64,000 nt of DNA, from positions 56,730,001 through 56,794,000 of the forward strand of contig CM034546.1 in the NCBI GenBank assembly GCA_020055645.1, in the 5' to 3' direction. The position numbers and the translations under genes are program-made. Below, piece by piece: positions 55,860-64,000 of this stretch (position 1 is the first letter of the stretch; every line of letters begins with the position of its first letter). The notes beneath the pieces are model-generated. The model was not told the DNA's origin. It ran no database searches and was given only the letters and a program-made list of their open reading frames with translations. The DNA is from Tomocerus qinae (lineage: Eukaryota; Arthropoda; Collembola; Entomobryomorpha; Tomoceridae).

Positions 55860-56854
55860 CAAATATTTACGGTGCTTAGAATGCTACCAATTTATTACAA
55901 AGTATTTTATTCATGTACTAAAATAAGCTTCAGCATTCTATTTATTTAAAACATATACTAATCATATTTGAATATTCATAAAAATGTAGTTAAAACTATA
56001 TTTCAAATTTAATCCGAATCACTTTGGTCGGACAGAAGAGATAAAATTCATGTTATATTTCTAAAAGACGTTGTAATAATATTCACATTCACACAAGCAT
56101 TTCCGTAGATATAGTTAATATTAGCTAAAATTGATTTCCAGTACAAACTTACATTCACATGAAACTTACTTTATTCCCAGGACCATATAACAACACAAAC
56201 TTACAACGTTTCATAATTTATGAGTCCATTATACACTTTATCAGTATTGGTCGGCTCTTGTAATAATTTATAATTCTTTATGGATATAATGTTATTACAA
56301 GTAGTACTAAGTTGCAAAGTAGAACGTAAGGAAAGGTAAGTATCTTGACTTATATGTGCCTTATATAAATAAGAAACTAAATGCCTTTAGTAAAATTGTT
56401 TTTGCGAATTAAGAACAAATGTTTGGATTACATATTGTCTACACTGAACCATTCAACAGAATTAATTATTCCAAATTATATTGAGTAAAAACCCTAAATC
56501 TGGTTTTCTATTCAAGGTATTTTAAGAAATAAAAAAGCACGTTAGTTTTAATGTATTGACTATTGATAACCCATACAAAATGATATGAGTATATCGATGA
56601 CATTTGGTCCATTTTATTTAGTTTACCACTTTTAATTCCTATGACATCAAATTTAACATGTTTGTTTACTAAATCCAACTAAAATTTGAAATAAACAAAA
56701 ATGAGTATCGAATAGTGTTATCTGATTGATTATTTTCCACCTTTACAAATTCAGTGGATTCTTATACATAAACATAGTGTTTTATCATAAATAAAAATCT
56801 TCAGTTTCATTTATTCGATTAGCTTGTTTTATTACTAAGGAGGTTCATTTTTTA
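55860..56854. other. Intergenic, no gene recognised
   Basis: AT-rich. The last part is the 3' flank of P450 J with a reverse-strand AATAAA at 56810-56815, 40 nt past its stop, in the same TCAGTTTCATTTATTCG context as in C and G. Confidence 0.5.
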
Positions 56855-59567
56855 CTACACAAATCTTGTACTGAACACCACTTTGTGAGGGATTGGTGAA
56901 AGCGTTATACCACTTACAGATCCAAGTAAGGGGATTGGCTCATTTGAGTCGAACTCAACTTTAAATGAATTGAATAATGTCACTGTGAAAAGAAACAGTT
57001 GATGCCTGGCAAAAGATTCTCCTGGACAAATTCTTCGTCCAATTGAGAAAGGAGTTATATCCCTGTGGTTAATTAATTCTGTTTCATCTTCATTCAAAAA
57101 TCGTTCAGGTCGAAATTTCTCAGGATCTCCCCAAACTTCTGGATCGTGTGCGATTCCGTATTGATTGGCAATCACTAATGTGCCTTTTGGAATAAAATAT
57201 TCATGAAAATTGACATCTTCTGCAGCTTCATGAAATGCACCCAGAGGTAATACTGAAGAGTATCGCAGGACTTCTGTTATCACTGCTTCAACGAAAGGCA
57301 ATCTGAAATTTCATGTTTGAAAAGAAATTAACTTGTGTAATGCGTTTTAATTTGTATTACAAATTGCAATGTAATTGTATGTATAAGTTAATGGTTATCT
57401 TTAGCCAAGGTAAGGCGCGCATTCAGAGCGACTGGGGGGACTGGGAAGCTTTGCCCTCCCCAAGTCCCAAGAAAAAAAATTTTTATGAAGAAAGATAAAA
57501 ACTGAAAAACAATTCGCATTCTTGTGTGCGTGCCTGGCCAGCGTTATAACAATTTCGTTTTAATGAAATTGAATTTACATTTTTCGATCTTTCAGTACAG
57601 GCATTTGTCCTGGTACAATTTCCTTTGATATGTTCTTGTGAAGCTTTTCTTGTATTTCTGGATGATGGGCCATTAGAAATACAAGCCATCTCAGTGTAGT
57701 CGAAGTTGTCTCTGTCCCAGCAAGGTAGATATGGTAAAGACTATGTTGCAAGCTTTCCTCTACAACAATTCAGATGCCAATAAATAATCTCAATGTGAAG
57801 TAATGTCAAAATTACAATAACTATAATTCATATAGTATATGGTTATAGCTATATTAACTAAATTTACTTACGATACCAACCTACATTATTTATCGTAGGG
57901 TTAACTGTTATATACCACTGTCACTAATTATTTACACGATTTAATGTCAACAGTACTTCTGAGGTTCTTGAGTTTTTAACTCTACTTAAACCAGTTGTAC
58001 ATCTTTGACATTAAAAACTGTCAAAACTGTTACATGATATAATGTTAATGTCAACATTAATCATGTTATACATCTGTGGACATGTTTTAAGAATAAAACA
58101 AACGGTAAATAATGTTAACTCAACACTACCTTACGTTGATACAGACAACAATGTACATAATGTCAAAATATTATGCACATGAAATTAATGCTGATATTCC
58201 TTTTTTACTGTTTCTTTTAACATGTTGTCAACATGAACTCCTTTTGACAGTAAATTCAGATACCGAGCTTACAATTCAATCGACAATTTACAAATACAAT
58301 AAATTATGTGTTTAACTAAAATGTGTGACTTCTTAATCTTTCATACCTCCAGATTTTCCATAAAATGATGAATTTTTGTCGGTTGTTCTTCTAATTTTTT
58401 GCAAGAAACTGTCGGTGAAATCTCTTTGAACTTCTTCTTGATAAGTTTCCTTGTGGCGGTCAATAATTTCTTGAATAAATGTTAAAGTTGGGTATACATC
58501 AGTCATAAATTTATCGTAGCCTGATATCCTTGGGAACATTCTGGATAATTTTGGAAAATATACAAATATTGCTTGAGCTGCAGCAGAAGTCGCAAAGCTA
58601 AAATAAAAAATATATTATCTTATGACTGCCCTGCTTAATTGCTACCATAATCTATAGGTTAAAAAAATTTAATCGTGAAAACTAAAATTATTTTAAGCTT
58701 TCCACTTTTAAAGTTTTACCTGTCCAAATGCTCCATTAGTTTTATAAATTTTGAATCCGTCTCATCAAATGTTTCTGTAAGGATACTCCACAATGAATTT
58801 AATATCCTTGCATTAAATATGTGTGTAGTGGTTATTGAAAGTCCACTTTGTTTAGTTAAATGTTGAGTTAACTCATTTGTTTGGTGCAAAATTAAACTCT
58901 CCATTGAAACTCCATTCCGTACTCCGGATCCAATGTACGAGAATGCAAAACGACGCTGTTCTTGCCATGGCTTTCCAGAAGTGGTTATTATCCCTAAGTA
59001 CAAACAAACAAAATTTAGGGACAGAATATGACAGGAACACAATCAAAGATTTATAAACTTTATTACAAACCTTTGTATATTCCCATTTCTTTTTTTGCAT
59101 CACTAATCAACCCAGGTCGACCGCATAAAGCAGGCAAACTAAATGCTTCTTTTATAAGTGCTTGGTTATTTATAAGCACTGCTCTGTAATTTTTTAACAC
59201 CCAATAAATTCCTTAATATGTTGGATTATTATTATTTTTTTTGAATCTATAAATAGATAGTTTAAATATTTGCGAACCTTTTGGGGCCAAGATTGAGACC
59301 AATTATATTTCCATACTTTTTCTTCATTTTTAGCACCGATTTATGAGGTTCCAAACCAACCAGAAAAAAATTTCCTATGATAGGCCAACTAAATGGACCT
59401 AAAACGAGTAAATAAATAATGTATTTTTTCATTATCAAAACGACATTTTCATTATAATTCTAATAATAAGGAAAATAATTACCTGGAGGAAAGTTTCTAG
59501 GCCTTTTATTAAAACATACAAAATATAACAGTATAACGAAAAATAGGAAAGTTAATAATTCTAACAT
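56855..59567 (-). CDS. Cytochrome P450 copy J (intact, type II C terminus)
   Basis: Exons: 59483-59567, 59278-59398, 59071-59183, 58720-58993, 58347-58597, 57579-57759 and 56855-57302, giving 490 aa. Exon 4 is 274 nt, one codon short (SILTETFDE where the sisters have SILTGETYAE), in frame. Exon 6 ends in T before GTAAAT, so the split codon encodes Ile instead of Arg. N terminus MLELLTFLFFVILLYFVCF then NKRPRNFPPG. I helix AGTETT, K helix EVLR, heme loop FSIGRRICPG, tail SPIPHKVVFSTRFV. Intron 5 is enlarged to 587 nt by unassigned AT-rich DNA. Confidence 0.94.
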
Positions 59568-60168
59568 ATTGCTAATTTAATATCACAATTATAATTGAAG
59601 ATACTTTCCGCCTTTAAAACACAATGCTTGATAAAGTTGCCGGAATGAAGAACTACAACCAAAAGCTTGTTTGCATTGAAATAATGTATTTATTTATATA
59701 AACAAATAACAACGTCCTTCTTTGGATTAACGTTAATTGTGTTTGCATGATACCCTCTAACGCAAGTACAAATATTTTGCGCAATTTGATTGACGTATGT
59801 GGATTGGACTGCTCATTAAGAGATAATTAAGTTGCTCATAAAAATACTGCGTGTTAACTTTGCCAAAACGATTTGATGCTTTAATTTTTGTGTTTATAAA
59901 TGTAAATAATAGTAGTTGCAATTGCAAGATGAAATGGTTATTATTATTGTCCGCTGTAGTTTCCCAATATGTTATAGTATATAGGGTTGAATTAATGACT
60001 ATTTTAAAAAAAACCTTTTCTGGTTTGTGCACGAAGCACGAAATAGCCTTGCACTTCTTGTTTGATGCATTAAGGCTGTTTCGCGCACAATATAAAAACT
60101 TTATTGAGGCTATTTCGTTCACAAAACGGTAAGTGCTGAAAGGAGTGTCGGTCCTCGGATGCTCAATA
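59568..60168. other. Intergenic with small foldback
   Basis: The upstream region of P450 J lacks the TGAAGGACAA motif (nearest is GGAATGAAGAACTACAA at about 59641). About 60030-60120 contains CGAAATAGCCTTG and AAGGCTGTTTCG inverted to each other, a small foldback related to sequence near 44540. Reading frames on both strands here are not supported. Confidence 0.45.
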
Positions 60169-60590
60169 TGTTAGTAACGACTAGCAATAATGAGTGTGAT
60201 ACAAGGTTCAATTCTGATTACCGGATATGCGAAGGAATGGTGAGAGAATATTATTGACTGAAATGAATAATGTAATAGCCGAAACTAAGTAACTACGAAA
60301 TGTCAGTGGGAGAACAACATAAATGGAGTTTGTAGCAATCACGAAAGGAAAGTTTATTTAGCAAGTAATTAATTGACCAATAATAAGGAATGAGAAATTA
60401 AGTGAATGAGACTTTACGAGAAATTAAGAGAATGAAATAAGAATGAGAATATTGAGAGATGAGATCAGGTTCCAGTCCAGAGAGCAACTGCCTATAGTTG
60501 GCCGTCGTCCGTCAGGTAACAGTGCCGTGGATGAGGTGGTGCTGTGGGGTAAGAGGGGTGGCTGAGAGGGAACGAAGCAACGCTCTTACA
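60169..60590 (-). repeat. 3' LTR of a Ty3/gypsy element
   Basis: On the minus strand it begins TGTAAGAGCG directly after a purine-rich tract (GAGCGAGGGAGG). It contains an AATAAA signal near 60350 and can end ...GTTACTAACA. The partner LTR is outside the window, so the far boundary is an estimate and LTR divergence cannot be read. Confidence 0.6.
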
Positions 60591-62292
60591 ACCTCCCTCG
60601 CTCGGAGTGGTGGGTACGCTGCTGCTGATCTTGCCGTTTCAGATGATCCATGACTTTTCCGAACGCTTTCTCAATGTGGGCTTTGGCGAGTCTTTCGTTT
60701 CTCTTCTTGTTCAGCTTTTCTCGGACATTCGGAAATTGCTTTCGATGTTGCCTCACTGCTCGGTTATCCCTCGGATTGGTACAGAAGGAAGCTTTGTGGC
60801 CAGTCTGTTGACAGCGTCTGCAGATCTTCTCCTTGTCGGGATTGTCATCAACTTGATTGAGTGTGACCGTTAGCTCAAGAAAGTCGTCCTCATCTGTGTG
60901 GTCCTCTTCTTCAAATAGTTTAGGCACTGGAGATATTGGTGTAATGTGCTCGTCACCGTTACTGCTTTGTAGAATCTCGTAGTACTCGGATGTGAATTCT
61001 TCTTCAGTTTGATGGATCATCTGCATAATTTGATGAAGGTGTGGCGTCATTGCTGCTGAATATTTATAGCTTCTTTTAGACTTCAGATCTTCCAGGTGAG
61101 GTTTCTTTCTCGCAATTCTGGACAGCTCGTATGTCGATATCAGTAATGTCTCCGCCTCGTCTAGTAGCTTTGCTGTATTCCGTCTCCAGTTAAATAATCG
61201 ACAGAATAATGGTTGGTCATCTGCTGAGAGTTCTTTATAGTGAGAGGAGACGGTAGGAGATTTACGTACTGGAAATGAATAACAAGCTTTAGTTATAGAA
61301 ATTGACTTATCAATTGGAATGAAAGTGTCGAAACCGGGTATTATTTCCTCGTAGTCCGCGATAAACCTTGGAAGTATGTTGTCCCAGATCTTCAGAAGAA
61401 GGCTGCTATCATGCACAGCGTATTTCATCTGTCTCGGATGAAGAGGTCGCAATGTCCAATCGGATAACTGCGGTAGTTTGTCCGGAGTGGGATGATCGGG
61501 AAGTGCCCATTCGAGTAGTTTCTGGAAACCAACTAGTTGTTTGTGGCCCGTGAAGTGGTTGTAGACAAATTGCAGGTCGATAAGTCCCACGATGAAAATG
61601 TCGAAGTCCCTCTGTAGGTGTCGAATGTCATTCGCTGCGCCATGTGCAATTTTGACGATATGTGGATTTTCGAGAAGTGTCTTTAACTCAGTCTTAATAA
61701 AATCAGTCATGCCTCTAGGAAATGGATCAATCACGTAAGTCGTCCCAGGAGTAGATATTTGTATGGTACAGATCATACCTAGATAGGAGTGGTCCTGGTG
61801 TTCCTCTACGTCAATGGAGATTATGCTCATTTGATTGAGGTGTGTCATCATTCTCTTAGCCTGTCCTGTCGTGTTGATCAGTTCTGGATCTTTCCTTTCT
61901 TCTACTGGAAGGTTGAACATGTCCATGGTTGGTTGCCATAAAAGGATAGTAGTCGCCTTAGGGTTGACTAAGTGATGATAGGTTGTTTCGTGATTCAGCA
62001 TTAGTCGGTGTTGAAGGAGATCCGGGTTAGATTCTTGTGGTTTGATGTCCGAAACTCCGAAGTGTTTGTCTGCTGCTCTTTTCCTTTCCCAGTAGGTTCC
62101 TGTTGCCATCATCGAATTGTTTGGATCCGCCTCTTTATGGTAGTCCCGTCGCTTTTCGTCAGTCTTTCCTCGGTAAATTCGGGAGTGACGTGAGGGAACG
62201 GAAGTATTGCTGTACCGAGCTATCTCACTACGGTAGCACGCTTTACGCCTTTGCTGGTCCACTGACTGGTGGTTGCTGGCTTGACGAAACAT
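60586..62292 (-). CDS. Rrp6/EXOSC10-like 3'-5' exonuclease ORF within a Ty3/gypsy element
   Basis: A 568-aa frame. Residues about 110-315 form a DEDD-type 3'-5' exonuclease domain resembling EXOSC10/Rrp6: SIDVEEH (Asp161, Glu163), HGAANDIRHLQRD (Asp222) and YAVHDSSLLL (Tyr291, Asp295) fit the three exo motifs, with SDWTLRPLHP between them. Residues about 355-430 look like the HRDC-type region that follows in Rrp6. An acidic stretch (460-475) and a CCHC zinc knuckle (C491, C494, H499, C504) come next, then a basic tail. The frame runs into the polypurine tract and its stop lies in the first bases of the LTR, so the gene is part of the element, in the position where env is found in other lineages. 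Such proteins degrade or trim RNA; a role in the element's life cycle or against host small RNAs is speculation. Confidence 0.7.
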   Translation of the reverse strand: MFRQASNHQSVDQQRRKACYRSEIARYSNTSVPSRHSRIYRGKTDEKRRDYHKEADPNNSMMATGTYWERKRAADKHFGVSDIKPQESNPDLLQHRLMLNHETTYHHLVNPKATTILLWQPTMDMFNLPVEERKDPELINTTGQAKRMMTHLNQMSIISIDVEEHQDHSYLGMICTIQISTPGTTYVIDPFPRGMTDFIKTELKTLLENPHIVKIAHGAANDIRHLQRDFDIFIVGLIDLQFVYNHFTGHKQLVGFQKLLEWALPDHPTPDKLPQLSDWTLRPLHPRQMKYAVHDSSLLLKIWDNILPRFIADYEEIIPGFDTFIPIDKSISITKACYSFPVRKSPTVSSHYKELSADDQPLFCRLFNWRRNTAKLLDEAETLLISTYELSRIARKKPHLEDLKSKRSYKYSAAMTPHLHQIMQMIHQTEEEFTSEYYEILQSSNGDEHITPISPVPKLFEEEDHTDEDDFLELTVTLNQVDDNPDKEKICRRCQQTGHKASFCTNPRDNRAVRQHRKQFPNVREKLNKKRNERLAKAHIEKAFGKVMDHLKRQDQQQRTHHSERGRL

Positions 62293-62379
62293 CTATAAGT
62301 TGCATAGATTAAAGATATTCCAATTTATGATTAGGAGAGTATATAAGGCATGAGAGTGGTCTCTGGTATTAAGTTTCGA

Positions 62380-62600
62380 AAACGTGGCCTTTTATAGAAA
62401 TGTATTTCAAAGTGGCCTCTTATAGATAGGTATTGATGGGTGGCCTCTTATAGATAGGTATTGATGGGTGGCCTCTTATAGATAGGTATTGATGGGTGGC
62501 CTCTTATGGATAGGTATTGAAGGGTGGCCTTTTATAGAAAGTTATAGAAGGGTGGCCTCTTATAGAAAAGTATAGAAGGTGGCCTCCTATTGAAAGGTAT
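62380..62600. repeat. About 28-bp tandem repeats between integrase and exonuclease ORFs
   Basis: Seven or so units based on GGTGGCCTCTTATAGATAGG followed by TATTGATG, diverging to the right. They lie inside the retroelement, between its last two ORFs. They might affect spacing, splicing or internal transcription of the second ORF; no direct evidence. Confidence 0.75.
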
Positions 62601-62708
62601 ATAAAGAATACGTAATACTGTAAGACTTGGAAATCTAAAGATTAAAGGTCTCACTTGTGAAGCTACAAACATAGAAATAATAATATATCAACTTAACTTA
62701 TAATAAAC

Positions 62709-63929
62709 TTATCTTCTAAAGAAATGAGTGTATTGTCCAGGGATTCGTGGTTTACGCCTAGGTCTGTCATATTTAAGGATAGGAGCTTTCCGGGATTGCT
62801 TATTGGGATGCAAGGGATTACCGGAAGATAAGGGTTGGGATATATGTTTACTTGGACGTCTATAATAGGGTTTTAAATCAGAAACGTGTCGTTTACCAAT
62901 ATTACACTTATTACGGTCGTCATATAAGTCGTAAGTGACTGGAGTTAGTTGTGCCTTGATCTTATATGGCCCTATCCATGTTGGTGCTAGCTTAGCTGAA
63001 AAGTTAGAAGCTGCGTCTGATAAGACATGGTTACGTACCAAAACTTCCTGATTTACTGAGTATGTAACTTGACGATGATGTTTGTCGTAATATTGTTTAT
63101 ATGAGATTTGTGCTTCTGCTATATTGTCTCTGACATAATTTATAATTTCTAATAAATGATTTGGAAGCTTACTGATTTGCTCCCTCGCTCTATCGAAGTC
63201 TATATCCTCCGAATCCATTAATGTTCTATCAAATGGTAGTGCAATTTCTCTGCCAAGATTTAATAATGCTGGACTCACTTTAGTACTATCATGTATTGCA
63301 GCTCTTAATGCTAACCCAAAAAACTGTAAGTACTCGTCCCATGACGATTGCTGACCGTCTATAAAACTTTTTATCATAGCCTTTAAAGTCTTGTTTACGC
63401 GTTCTACCTGATTAGGTTGAGGATGGTATACGCTAGTAAATCTATGTTCTATATTCCATTCTTTACATAATTCTTTAAGTTTCTTAGAAATAAATTGCGA
63501 ACCATTATCTGAAACTAAAACTTTAGGTGAACCGAAATGACAAAATATCCATTCTAGCCAATACTTAACCTGCCCTGCAGTGGCTGTTCTCATCGGTATA
63601 ACTTCTACCCATTTCGATAACTGATCCTGTACTACTAAAAGATATTTATTGTTTCTGCCTGACTTACTTGTCGGTAGTGGACCCATGAAATCTACATATA
63701 AAGTATGAAATATATATGGAGCTATATCATTAAAACCCATAAGTCCTGCTTTCAGCTTTGTTTCATTCTTTATCCTCTGACACACATCGCATGATTTGAT
63801 ATATGTTTTGACATCTTTTTCTAAGGTAGGCCAATAGACTCTTGACTTTAACATCTGCAAAGTCTTCTTCATTCCTCTATGACCTGCTTCCGGAGCGTCG
63901 TGAAACATGTACATTATTTGATGTCTCAA
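62709..63929 (-). CDS. Integrase region of Ty3/gypsy pol
   Basis: A 406-aa frame. The zinc-binding HHCC module (H...H with CDVCQRI) is followed by the retroviral-type integrase core with its three acidic positions (in VDFMG, VSDNGSQF and NQVERVNK), then a C-terminal region with GPYKIK and a chromodomain-less basic tail. The arrangement and wording (LYVDFMGPLP, YHPQPNQVERVN) are typical of Ty3/gypsy (Metaviridae-like) elements. It is probably the end of a larger pol reading frame that starts beyond the window. Confidence 0.85.
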   Translation of the reverse strand: MRHQIMYMFHDAPEAGHRGMKKTLQMLKSRVYWPTLEKDVKTYIKSCDVCQRIKNETKLKAGLMGFNDIAPYIFHTLYVDFMGPLPTSKSGRNNKYLLVVQDQLSKWVEVIPMRTATAGQVKYWLEWIFCHFGSPKVLVSDNGSQFISKKLKELCKEWNIEHRFTSVYHPQPNQVERVNKTLKAMIKSFIDGQQSSWDEYLQFFGLALRAAIHDSTKVSPALLNLGREIALPFDRTLMDSEDIDFDRAREQISKLPNHLLEIINYVRDNIAEAQISYKQYYDKHHRQVTYSVNQEVLVRNHVLSDAASNFSAKLAPTWIGPYKIKAQLTPVTYDLYDDRNKCNIGKRHVSDLKPYYRRPSKHISQPLSSGNPLHPNKQSRKAPILKYDRPRRKPRIPGQYTHFFRR

Positions 63930-64000
63930 ACTATTTGGTATAAACGGAATTAGTTTATTCTTACATTTTATCTTCTTTTCTGGGATACTGGTGTTGCTAC

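Larger units (their letters stand above)
60169..64000 (-). mobile_element. Ty3/gypsy LTR retroelement, 3' part, with an extra exonuclease ORF
   Basis: Read leftward: pol integrase (63929 to 62709), a short spacer with tandem repeats, an extra ORF (62292 to 60586), a polypurine tract and the 3' LTR. The visible part looks whole, with no evident breaks in its two long frames, which suggests a fairly young insertion. The 5' LTR, gag and the rest of pol lie beyond the right edge. Confidence 0.75.

Noticed and set aside
59757-60132. Overlapping frames on both strands, 93-121 aa
   Set aside because: They overlap a small foldback and low-complexity DNA; no domain or gene context supports either strand.

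Overview
The window looks like nuclear DNA of an arthropod, most likely a non-insect hexapod such as a springtail. It is AT-rich and has short, compact introns. It holds a tandem expansion of CYP2-clan cytochrome P450 genes, one chemoreceptor of the gustatory/odorant 7-TM type, one intronless divergent ionotropic receptor and one tiny secreted cuticle-type protein. The taxon is an inference from gene style; no marker gene settles it.

Backbone: ten P450 gene copies, all on the minus strand and called A to J here, run from 1946 to 59567. The complete copies share seven exons of nearly fixed lengths (85, 121, 113, 277, 251, 181 and about 448 nt). Eight read as intact 490-492 aa microsomal P450s (B, C, D, F, G, H, I, J). 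Copy A shows only exons 1-5 before repeats and the window edge. Copy E has lost most of exon 1 and carries a 2-nt insertion in exon 3. Six copies keep the motif TGAAGGACAA (plus-strand spelling) 113-126 nt upstream of the ATG. Two kinds of exon 7 plus 3' UTR alternate along the array, which suggests exchange between copies.

Other genes: a 385-aa 7-TM chemoreceptor (4409-5789, minus), a 56-aa secreted tyrosine/glycine-rich protein (52258-52526, plus) whose flanking DNA recurs elsewhere in the array, and a 665-aa ionotropic receptor (53830-55827, plus).

Between and inside the genes lies a dense set of mobile elements with readable ends: a hAT-type MITE (825-932); Helitron ends with minisatellite bodies (to 1666 and to 20394) and a short complete Helitron (31758-32014); a TA-flanked MITE (13021-13263); a foldback (13908-15062); a 2.2-kb hAT foldback (15273-17521); a Mutator-like element with a transposase remnant (22859-23800); and a 6.1-kb Merlin-type transposon with 1.3-kb inverted repeats (37804-43932). 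The Merlin element sits in intron 5 of P450 H and also carries a coiled-coil/zinc-finger gene.

The right end (60169 to the window edge) is the 3' part of a Ty3/gypsy LTR retroelement read leftward. Between its integrase and its 3' LTR it carries a third ORF. That ORF encodes an Rrp6/EXOSC10-like 3'-5' exonuclease with a C-terminal zinc knuckle and ends directly at the LTR. This is the most unusual feature of the window.
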